Source: Actinoplanes italicus (lineage in GTDB: Bacteria; Actinomycetota; Actinomycetes; Mycobacteriales; Micromonosporaceae). Taken from it: DNA of 64,000 nt. The notes beneath the pieces are model-generated. The model searched no databases. It was not told the DNA's origin and saw only the letters and a program-made list of their open reading frames with translations. The first letter of the stretch is position 1; each line of letters begins with the position of its first letter. The DNA is taken from the NCBI RefSeq assembly GCF_003001815.1, contig NZ_PVMZ01000019.1, positions 124,001-188,000 on the forward strand, read 5' to 3'. The position numbers were made by a program, and so were the translations under genes. This document shows positions 32,391 through 39,818 of this stretch, one piece after another.

Positions 32391-34646
32391 GTGACGGTCG
32401 TGGTGGGGGTGGACGGCTCCGGGCGTACGCATCGATTGCGCACGCTCGCCGCCACCGTGACCGGACCGCTCTGGTGGCCCGCCGCGCTCGCCGAGGCCGG
32501 GAACCGGCTCGTCGTCGTGGACGACGCCCACCGCCTGGACGCGGCGGCGCTGCGGGAACTGACCGCCGCCTGCCGGGCCGGAGTGCCCGTGCTGTTGTCG
32601 CGGCGGCCCACGGTCGACCGGCCCGAGCTGGCTGAACTCGACGAGGCCGCCTCCGCCGACGGTGTGGAAGTGCTCGGCCCGCTGGACCGCGACCGGATCG
32701 CGAACCTGGTCGCCACGGTCACCGGCCGCCCGGTGTCGCCGGACGTCGCGGCCGCCGTCCACGAGGCCTCGGCCGGGCTGCCGGCCATCGCCGCCGCCCT
32801 GGCCGCGGCACCCGCCGGATCGACACCGCCCCCGCTGCTGGCCCGGGTGCAGCGGCGATTCGCCGTCCTGGACAGCGTCGTCGTCACCGCGGCCCGGGTG
32901 CTGGCGCTGCGACTCGACCTCGCCGACCGGATCGTCGCGGCGGCCTGCGGCATCGATGTGACCACCCTGACCGGGGCACTGCGAACACTGCGCGACGAAG
33001 GTCTGATCCTTTTCGAGCGCATGATCCCCGCGATGGCCGAGGCGGTGCTCGCCGAGCTGCCCGGCGCCGAGCGGCGGCGGCTGCACGACGCGGTCGCGGG
33101 AGCGCTGATCGAGGCGGGCGCCGACCCGATCACCGCGGCCGGGCAGTTGAGAGCGGCGCGATCGAGCAGCGCGATCGCCGCCGGCGTCTATCGGCAGGCG
33201 GGCGAGCGGTTGCGGTTCTCCGACCCGGCCGCCGCGCTCGGCTGGTTCGACGACGCGGCGGACGCCGGCGCCGAGCCCGTCGATCTGGCGCCCGGCCGGG
33301 CCGAGGCGAGTGCGCTGCTCGGGCTCACGACCGAGGTTCCCGAGGGCGGCGGCCGGCCGGCGCTGCTCGCGGGCGCGGTCGCCGCGCACCAGGGACGGGC
33401 CGCCCGTGCGGCGTCGCTGCTGAACGCGGCGCCCGCTCCGGGGCCGGCTCTGGCCGTACCCTCGCTGGTCGGAATCGGACAGATCGCCGAGGCCCGCGAG
33501 GCGGCCGCAACCGTCGCACCGGCCGCGTTCCTGCGTCTCGCCGAAGGCGTGCTCGCCGCCGGGGAACCCGCGGTCGCCCTGCCGCTGCTCATCGAGGCCG
33601 CGGAGGCCGCCGAGCGGGGCACACCGCAGGTCGTGCTGCCGGACACCCCGCACGCGCTGGCCGCCGTCGTGGCGGTCGCCGCCGGAGATGTGGCCTCCGC
33701 CGAACATCAGCTGACCCGTGCCCGGGCCGCGCGGATCGGCGGGCCGGTCGCCGACGAGCGGCACCGGCTGCTGCTGGCCTGGGCGCGGATGCGGGCGGGA
33801 CGCTACGAGACCGCCCTGCGGGAGCTGCGCCGTCCCGACGGTGTGGAGACGTCCGGCCGGGACCGCCTGGTGCGGGCCGCGCTGGCCGCCGGTATCGCCC
33901 GCCGGCGCGGTGACATCGCCGGGCTGCGGGACGCCTGGACCGGCGTGGAGCCGCTGCTCGCCCGCCGGGTCGTCGACCTGTGGCAGCTCGAGGTGGTCGA
34001 GGAACTGGCGGTCGCCGCGGCCCGGTTGCGGCGGCTCGCCCGCGTCGAACCCATCGTCGGCCTGCTCGACGACATCGTCACCGGGCTGGGCGGGCCGGTC
34101 AGCTGGGTGGTGGCGCTGGACTGGCTGCGGCTGCAGACCGCGATCGCCACCGACGACCCGGCCGCCGCGGCCGAGGTGGCCGGGCGGCTGGCCGGCGTGG
34201 ACAGCGCCGAGCCACGGCCGTTCGCGCAGTGTGTCGCGGCCGGGCGCTGGGCGGCGGTGCTGGCCGGGCAGGTCGACACCGAGGCGGTGCTCGCCGCGAC
34301 CGAGGACCTGCTTGCGGCGCAGCTGCCGTGGGAGGGCTCGCGGCTGGCCGGGCAGGCGGCGATCCGCACCTCGGACGCGACCGCCGCCCGTCGCCTGCTC
34401 GAACGTGCCCGTGAGCTGTCAGAACCGGACACCGACACCCCGCGACAGGCGGCCGGAGGACTGTCCGAACGCGAGGTGACGGTGGCCCGGCTGGTGCTCG
34501 CCGGCAGCACCCATCGGGAGATCGGCGCGCAGCTCTACATCGCACCGAAGACGGTCGAGCACCATGTCGCCCGGATCCGCGGCAAGCTCGGCGCGAACAC
34601 CCGCGCCGAGCTGCTGGCGATGCTGCGCGAAATGCTCGGCGACTGA
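32391..34646 (+). CDS. MalT/LuxR-type regulator, IniR-like
   Basis: The product is 751 residues from the GTG at 32391. The N-terminus has a nucleotide-binding region with a degenerate Walker A (GVDGSGRT, Lys replaced by Arg) and a Walker B-like VVVDDAHRLD. A long Ala/Leu-rich helical array (about 170-670) precedes a LuxR-type helix-turn-helix (about 690-748: LSEREVTVARLVLAG...IAPKTVEHHVARIRGKLG). The architecture matches MalT-like regulators such as mycobacterial IniR, which controls iniBAC. Its position directly before an IniB-domain gene and two dynamin genes supports the same role. The dyads at 34648-34675 are its likely site. Confidence 0.85.
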   Translation: MTVVVGVDGSGRTHRLRTLAATVTGPLWWPAALAEAGNRLVVVDDAHRLDAAALRELTAACRAGVPVLLSRRPTVDRPELAELDEAASADGVEVLGPLDRDRIANLVATVTGRPVSPDVAAAVHEASAGLPAIAAALAAAPAGSTPPPLLARVQRRFAVLDSVVVTAARVLALRLDLADRIVAAACGIDVTTLTGALRTLRDEGLILFERMIPAMAEAVLAELPGAERRRLHDAVAGALIEAGADPITAAGQLRAARSSSAIAAGVYRQAGERLRFSDPAAALGWFDDAADAGAEPVDLAPGRAEASALLGLTTEVPEGGGRPALLAGAVAAHQGRAARAASLLNAAPAPGPALAVPSLVGIGQIAEAREAAATVAPAAFLRLAEGVLAAGEPAVALPLLIEAAEAAERGTPQVVLPDTPHALAAVVAVAAGDVASAEHQLTRARAARIGGPVADERHRLLLAWARMRAGRYETALRELRRPDGVETSGRDRLVRAALAAGIARRRGDIAGLRDAWTGVEPLLARRVVDLWQLEVVEELAVAAARLRRLARVEPIVGLLDDIVTGLGGPVSWVVALDWLRLQTAIATDDPAAAAEVAGRLAGVDSAEPRPFAQCVAAGRWAAVLAGQVDTEAVLAATEDLLAAQLPWEGSRLAGQAAIRTSDATAARRLLERARELSEPDTDTPRQAAGGLSEREVTVARLVLAGSTHREIGAQLYIAPKTVEHHVARIRGKLGANTRAELLAMLREMLGD

Positions 34647-34647
34647 T

Positions 34648-34675
34648 CTAGGACAAGTACCTAGGGATCCCCTAG
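34648..34675. promoter_or_regulatory. Overlapping dyads upstream of the IniB-domain gene
   Basis: CTAGG-N7-CCTAG (34648-34664) overlaps CTAGGG-ATC-CCCTAG (34661-34675). They begin right after the LuxR stop, about 95-120 nt before the IniB-domain start. CTAG is rare in this DNA, so the cluster is notable. A CCTATACC sequence downstream (about 34682) may belong to a -10 box. Confidence 0.55.
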
Positions 34676-34767
34676 CGCACCCCCTATACCACGGGGGACA
34701 CCCCGATGCCCGGACCGGTCCGGGGGTCGCACGCTGGTGCCAGTCCACCAAGCGAGGAGAGACCGAA

Positions 34768-35946
34768 ATGACCACCGACGCCACCGCCGCTCTCAAAGAG
34801 TTCGTCGTCAACCTGCTGTCCGACCGCGAGTTCGCGGCCCGCTACTCCGAGGACCCCAACGGCATCCTCACCACCGAGGGCCTCACCGATGTCGACCTGT
34901 CCGGCGTGAACGTTCCCGCCGTGGTCGGCGACGCCGCCACCGAGCCGGGAGTGCCGGCCGAGGCGCGCTCGGCCCTGAACAGCTACACCGGCAGCGGCCC
35001 GGGTGGCGGCGGGGCCCCGCCCGCGCAGGCCGCCGGCACCCAGTCGGTCGAGCACGTGGTGCAGCACCTCAACTACGTCACCTACGCCACGTACGAGGGC
35101 GACGAGACGATCACCCAGAACCTGGACCTCAACGTCACCAGCATCGCCGACAACAGCTTCGACCTGGACGTGGACGGCAACGTCTTCGGCGACATCGACG
35201 CCAGCAACGTGAGCGCGTCCGGCGACGGCGCGGTGGCCGGGGGCGACGACGTCAACGCGGCGACCGCCGAGGGCGCCGTGGCCGGCGGCGACGACGTGAA
35301 CGCCGCGACCGGGGACGGTGCGGTCGCGAACTCCGGCGACGGGGACGTGAACGCGGCCACCGGCGACGGCTCGTCGGTCATCGACGGCGACGTCAACTCG
35401 GTCAGCGGCGACGGCGGCCTGCTCGTCGACGGGAACAACTTCGGCCAGGCGAACACGGGGGACGGCGCGGTCCAGGCCGGTGACGACATCTCCGGCGCGG
35501 TCAACACCGGCGTCAACACCGGGATCGTGGCCGACGAGCTCGACGACGCGGTCGTCGGCGACGGCAACCAGACCGCGCAGGTCGACGGTGGCGCCGACGA
35601 GTCGGTGTTCAACTTCGGCGACGGCGACGTCAACAACCTGCCGGACGCCGAGATCGAGGACTCCGCGGTGACCTTCGGCGGCGGCAACGCCTCCAATGTC
35701 TCCAACAACAGTGCCGACGACGGGTCGGCAATCGCCGGCGTCGGGGACGCGAGCGGCAACAACGAGGACAACGACACGACCGTCACCGACATCGACACGA
35801 CGGTCAACGACAACGACACGACGGTCAACGACAACGACACGACGGTCAACGACAACGACACCAGCGTCACCGACATCGACACCACGACGGTCAGCTCCGA
35901 CGACGACACCGTCGAGGACGTCGACGACTCGGTCATCAACGCCTGA
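34768..35946 (+). CDS. IniB N-terminal-domain protein with Asp/Asn-rich repeats
   Basis: The product is 392 residues. Residues 1-50 (ALKEFVVNLLSDREFAARYSEDPNGILTTEGL) match the IniB N-terminal domain of mycobacterial iniBAC. The rest is low complexity: Gly/Asp/Ala/Asn repeats such as GAVAGGDDVNAATGDG (about 150-220), then a tail of heptads TTVNDND and TxVTDID (about 335-385). The protein is extremely acidic, has almost no basic residues and no signal peptide or membrane segment. GAGGAGA precedes the ATG. Context suggests it works with the two dynamin-like GTPases at the envelope; the repeats may bind divalent cations or form an extended structure (inference). Confidence 0.85.
   Translation: MTTDATAALKEFVVNLLSDREFAARYSEDPNGILTTEGLTDVDLSGVNVPAVVGDAATEPGVPAEARSALNSYTGSGPGGGGAPPAQAAGTQSVEHVVQHLNYVTYATYEGDETITQNLDLNVTSIADNSFDLDVDGNVFGDIDASNVSASGDGAVAGGDDVNAATAEGAVAGGDDVNAATGDGAVANSGDGDVNAATGDGSSVIDGDVNSVSGDGGLLVDGNNFGQANTGDGAVQAGDDISGAVNTGVNTGIVADELDDAVVGDGNQTAQVDGGADESVFNFGDGDVNNLPDAEIEDSAVTFGGGNASNVSNNSADDGSAIAGVGDASGNNEDNDTTVTDIDTTVNDNDTTVNDNDTTVNDNDTSVTDIDTTTVSSDDDTVEDVDDSVINA
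35770..35890. repeat. 21-bp in-frame tandem repeat inside the IniB-domain gene
   Basis: Near-identical 21-bp units related to ACGGTCAACGACAACGACAC encode TTVNDND heptads. Three central copies are almost the same at the DNA level, indicating recent expansion. The period preserves the frame. Confidence 0.8.
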
Positions 35947-35960
35947 TCCCGGCACACCAC

Positions 35961-35986
35961 GTCAGCGGGCCGACCGGCCCGCTGAC
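35961..35986 (+). terminator. Hairpin between the IniB- and IniA-like genes
   Basis: GTCAGCGGGCC and GGCCCGCTGAC form a perfect 11-bp stem with a 4-nt loop, 14 nt after the IniB-domain stop. There is no long T-run. It may reduce read-through into the GTPase genes or stabilise the upstream message. Confidence 0.6.
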
Positions 35987-36007
35987 TGCTCGTTGAATGG
36001 AGGAGCC

Positions 36008-37792
36008 GTGGCAGACGTCGCGAAGGCGGTCGCCGTGATCGATCTGGCCCTGCGTGCGTGTACGGCCTACGACCGCCCGGACGCCGCCGCCCGGCTGACT
36101 GCGGCCAAGGAATCACTGGCCGACCCCGTGTCGCACGTGGTCGTGGCCGGCGAGTTCAAACAGGGCAAGAGTTCGCTGGTCAACGCCCTGGTCGGCGCGG
36201 CCGTCTGCACGGTCGACGACGACGTGGCCACCGCCGTGCCCACCTACGTGCGGCACGGCGAGAAACCACAGGCGGCCCTGCTGTTCGAGCCGGGCCGCCG
36301 GACCACGATCCCGGTCGCCGACGTGCGCCGTTACGTGCTGGAGGGCGGCGACAGGGCCGGCGCCGACGGCACCCGGGTCACCGGGGTGGAGGTCCGCATC
36401 CCGCGCAAGATCCTCGCCGGCGGCCTGATCCTGGTCGACACCCCCGGCGTGGGCGGCCTGAACTCGCCGCACGCCGCCGCCAGCCTGGCCGCCGTGGCGA
36501 TGGCCGACGCCGTCGTCTTCGTCACCGGCGCCGCGCAGGAGCTGACCCGCAGCGAGGTGGACTTCCTGCAGCGGGCACACGCCCTGTGCCCGGTGGTCGT
36601 CTGCGTCCTGACCAAGACCGACTTCTACCCGGCCTGGCGCCGCATCCGGGAGCTCGACGAGAAGCACCTGGCGGCGCACTGCCCGATGCCGCTCATGCCG
36701 GTGTCGTCGGTGCTGCGCTCCCGGGCCGTGAAGGTCAACGACACCGCGCTCAACACCGAGTCCGGCTTCACCCCACTGGTGAGGTTCCTCAACGACCGGA
36801 TCGGCCGGTCCGCGGCCGAGCGGCTGGCGACCGAGGCGATGGCCGAGGCGAGCGCCCTCTGCGACCAGCTCGACAGCCACTTCGCCAACGAGCGCGCCGC
36901 GCTGGCCGACCCGGAGGCCGCGGCCCGCGTGGTGGGCGAGCTGACCGGCGTCAAGGAGCGGGTGGAGTCACTCAAGAGCGCCGCCGCCAAGTGGAACCAG
37001 ACCCTCAGCGACGGCGTCACCGACCTGACCGCCGACGTCGACCACGACCTGCGCGCCCGCGTACGGGTGGTGATCGCCGAGGGCGACACGGCGATCGACG
37101 ACGCCGACCCCGCCGACACGTGGCCCGAGATGGAGGCCTGGCTCCAGGCCCGGATGGCCAACGAGCTGCTGCTCAACTACGAGCTGCTGCGCAAACGGGC
37201 CGCCGAGCTCAGCGGCCGGGTCGGCGACCACTTCCACGAGGCGTCCACGATGCTGATGCGCCGCCCGGCGGTGGCCGACCCGACCCCGCTCGCGAGCGTC
37301 GCCGACTTCCAGCACAAGATCAACCTGCAGCGGATGCGGATCGCCAAACAGGCCATGGTGGCGCTGAAGAGCGCGTACGGCGGCGCCCTGATGTTCATCA
37401 TCCTGGGCAGCCTGGTCGGCGTCTCGCTCGGCCCGATCGGCATCGGCATCGGCCTCGTGATGGGACACCGCGGCCTGCGCGACGAGAAGAAACGCCAGCT
37501 CACCAAGCGCCGCGCCGAAGCACGCAACGCCATCCGCCGCTACTGCGACGAGGTCAGCTTCGTGGCGAACAAGGACTCCCGCGACACCCTGCGCCGCGTC
37601 CAGCGGCAGCTGCGCGACCACTACCAGGGGCTGGCCGAGGAACTGAACCGGGCGAACGCCCAGGCCCTGGCCAGCGCCGCCGAGGCCGCCAGACGCACCC
37701 AGGCCGACCGCGAGAAACGGCTCAAGGACGTCGACGCCGAACTGACCCGCGTACGCCAGCTGCGCCAGCGCGTGCAGGCGGTGGCCGGATGA
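36008..37792 (+). CDS. Dynamin-like GTPase, IniA type
   Basis: The product is 594 residues from the GTG at 36008, with GGAGGA 4 nt upstream. The GTPase domain has the P-loop GEFKQGKSS (48-56), G3 DTPGVGG and G4 TKTD. A helical stalk (about 260-450) is followed by a hydrophobic paddle (ALMFIILGSLVGVSLGPIGI, about 458-480) and a basic coiled coil at the C-terminus (about 490-594). This is the layout of bacterial dynamin-like proteins such as IniA, which remodel membranes on GTP hydrolysis. Its stop overlaps the ATG of the partner GTPase (ATGA), so the two are made in balance and may form a heteromer. Confidence 0.9.
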   Translation: MADVAKAVAVIDLALRACTAYDRPDAAARLTAAKESLADPVSHVVVAGEFKQGKSSLVNALVGAAVCTVDDDVATAVPTYVRHGEKPQAALLFEPGRRTTIPVADVRRYVLEGGDRAGADGTRVTGVEVRIPRKILAGGLILVDTPGVGGLNSPHAAASLAAVAMADAVVFVTGAAQELTRSEVDFLQRAHALCPVVVCVLTKTDFYPAWRRIRELDEKHLAAHCPMPLMPVSSVLRSRAVKVNDTALNTESGFTPLVRFLNDRIGRSAAERLATEAMAEASALCDQLDSHFANERAALADPEAAARVVGELTGVKERVESLKSAAAKWNQTLSDGVTDLTADVDHDLRARVRVVIAEGDTAIDDADPADTWPEMEAWLQARMANELLLNYELLRKRAAELSGRVGDHFHEASTMLMRRPAVADPTPLASVADFQHKINLQRMRIAKQAMVALKSAYGGALMFIILGSLVGVSLGPIGIGIGLVMGHRGLRDEKKRQLTKRRAEARNAIRRYCDEVSFVANKDSRDTLRRVQRQLRDHYQGLAEELNRANAQALASAAEAARRTQADREKRLKDVDAELTRVRQLRQRVQAVAG

Positions 37793-39258
37793 ACCTCGTC
37801 GACCGCACCCGCGCCGCCCTCGACCAGGCGATCACCGTCTACCGCGGCACCGCCGACGCGGCCCGCCTCGCCGCCGTCCGCGACCGTCTCGACGCGCCAC
37901 TGCGTGTGGCCGTCGCCGGACGCGTCAAGGCCGGTAAGTCCACGCTGCTCAACGCGCTGGTGGGGGAGCGGCTGGCGCCCACCGACGCGGGCGAGTGCAC
38001 CCGGATCGTCACCTGGTACCGCGACGGCCACACCTACCAGGTCGAGGCCGTCCCGAAACAGGGACAGCCGCACCGGCTGCGGTTCAGCCGCGACGACGGC
38101 GCCATCGACATCGACCTCGACGGCCTGCGCGCCGACGACCTGGCCCAGCTCACCGTCACCTGGCCGTCGCAGGCGTTGCGCACCCTCACCCTGATCGACA
38201 CACCCGGCATCGGCTCGCTGTCCGACCAGAACTCCCGGCACACCTGGGACCTGCTGGTACCCGACGACGAGGAGACACCCGCCGACGCGGTCGTCTACCT
38301 CCTGCGGCACCTGCATCCCGGCGACGTCGAGTTCCTGCGCGCCTTCCACGACACCGAAGTCGCCCGGCCCAGCCCGGTCAACGCCATCGGCGTGCTGTCA
38401 CGTGCCGACGAGATCGGCGCCGGCCGGCCCGACTCGATGGCCTCGGCCCGCCGGATCGCCGCGCGTCTCGGCACCGACCCCAACGTGCGGCGGCTGGTGC
38501 AGTCGGTCGTGCCGGTCGCGGGCCTGCTCGCCGAGACCGCGGTGACGCTCACCGAGGTCGAGGTGGGACAGCTGCGCAAGGTCGCCGCCCTGCCGGTCAA
38601 ACAGGCCGAGGAGCTGCTGCTCTCCGCCGACCGCTTCGCGTCGGCCATGCCGGAGCTGGGCCTCACCGATCTGGAGCGGCAGGCGTTGCTGGCCCGTTTC
38701 GGACTTTTCGGCGTACGGCTGGCAAGCACCCTGCTGCGACGAGACGTTGCCGGCACCGCCACCGGCCTGTCCCGCGAACTCGCCGACCGCAGTGGCCTCA
38801 CCCAGCTCCGCGAGATCATCGGCTCGCTGTTCCTGGAACGCCGTGACGTGCTCAAGAGCCGGTCCGCGCTGCTCGCGCTGGCCGACATCACGCGGCTGCG
38901 CCCGCGGACCGGCAGTGACTCCGTGTCCGCGGGCGTCGAGGAGATCATGGCGTCCGCGCACCCGTTCAACGAACTGCGCGTGCTGTCGAGTCTCCGAGCC
39001 GGGTGGATCACCGGCAAGCCGGAGGTGGTCGCCGAACTGGAGTGCCTGATCGGCGGCTCGGGCAGCACGGTCGCCGACCGTCTGCGGCTGCCGCCGGACG
39101 CCGCGGCCACCGAACAGTCCGCGGGCGCGCTGGCGGCACTGGCCCGCTGGCAACGCCGTGCCGAGAACCCACTCACCTCGTACGAGATGACCGTGGCCGC
39201 TCGTGTCGCGATCCGTTCCTGTGAGGGCATGCTCGCCGGGCTGGAGCGACGGCGATGA
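37789..39258 (+). CDS. Dynamin-like GTPase, IniC type
   Basis: The product is 489 residues. The P-loop is GRVKAGKS (44-51) and G3 is LIDTPGIGS. The G4 position reads LSRADE instead of N/TKxD, so nucleotide selectivity may be altered. The C-terminal half is helical without an obvious membrane segment, as in shorter IniC proteins, and probably depends on the IniA-like partner for membrane contact. It starts within the stop of that gene. The stop is only 5 nt from the end of a convergent acidic-protein gene. Confidence 0.9.
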   Translation: MNLVDRTRAALDQAITVYRGTADAARLAAVRDRLDAPLRVAVAGRVKAGKSTLLNALVGERLAPTDAGECTRIVTWYRDGHTYQVEAVPKQGQPHRLRFSRDDGAIDIDLDGLRADDLAQLTVTWPSQALRTLTLIDTPGIGSLSDQNSRHTWDLLVPDDEETPADAVVYLLRHLHPGDVEFLRAFHDTEVARPSPVNAIGVLSRADEIGAGRPDSMASARRIAARLGTDPNVRRLVQSVVPVAGLLAETAVTLTEVEVGQLRKVAALPVKQAEELLLSADRFASAMPELGLTDLERQALLARFGLFGVRLASTLLRRDVAGTATGLSRELADRSGLTQLREIIGSLFLERRDVLKSRSALLALADITRLRPRTGSDSVSAGVEEIMASAHPFNELRVLSSLRAGWITGKPEVVAELECLIGGSGSTVADRLRLPPDAAATEQSAGALAALARWQRRAENPLTSYEMTVAARVAIRSCEGMLAGLERRR

Positions 39259-39263
39259 CCCGC

Positions 39264-39719
39264 TCACTCGAGCAGATCGTCGTCGATCTCCGGCCAGTCC
39301 TCGTCAGCGTCCAGCCCTTCGATCACGGGCTCGTCCCAGTTCTCGAGGTCACCGGCCTCGTCCAGGTCCGCGATCTCGTCGATCCCGGTCACTTCGACAT
39401 CGTCGATGTCGGTGGTGGTGTCGGAGGCGGCCCCGGCGCCGAACTCCAGCTCCGGCTCCTCGGTCACCTCCACGGGTGCCGTGGCCAGCAGATCCAGCCA
39501 GCCCGCCAGGGCCGGCGCCTCGGAACCGACCGCGCTGTGCGCGCTCACGAACGACGCCAGATGCTCCGCGATCTCCACCGGCGCGGTCTCGGCGTAACTG
39601 ACCACCGCCTCGGCGACCAGCTCGTCCGGCAGATCCCGCAGCAGACCGCCCGGGTCACCGGTGCTTCCGGTGCCGGCGAGCTCGGCGAACACCTCGCGGA
39701 GAGGACGGGCGGGTTCCAT
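39264..39719 (-). CDS. Small acidic protein of the ini-like locus
   Basis: A 151-residue protein with a helical N-terminal half (EVFAELAGTG...LPDELVAEAVVSYAETAPVEIAEHLASF) and a highly acidic C-terminal tail (DIDDVEVTGIDEIADLDEAG...DWPEIDDDLLE). No family was recognised. It is convergent with the IniC-like gene (5-nt gap) and divergent from the Hsp70-like gene. The acidic tail resembles that of the IniB-domain protein in composition only. Confidence 0.7.
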   Translation of the reverse strand: MEPARPLREVFAELAGTGSTGDPGGLLRDLPDELVAEAVVSYAETAPVEIAEHLASFVSAHSAVGSEAPALAGWLDLLATAPVEVTEEPELEFGAGAASDTTTDIDDVEVTGIDEIADLDEAGDLENWDEPVIEGLDADEDWPEIDDDLLE

Positions 39720-39818
39720 GCACCTACCTTATGAGCGCCGAGTGCCCGCACGTCTCGGGGAAACCCCCCGGCGTTCCCCCCAACCGGTCCACCACGACAC
39801 GATACGGAGCACCCGGCG

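Noticed and set aside
34564..34767. Extension of the IniB-domain protein upstream to 34564.
   Set aside because: It overlaps the LuxR helix-turn-helix coding region, and GAGGAGA clearly marks the ATG at 34768.
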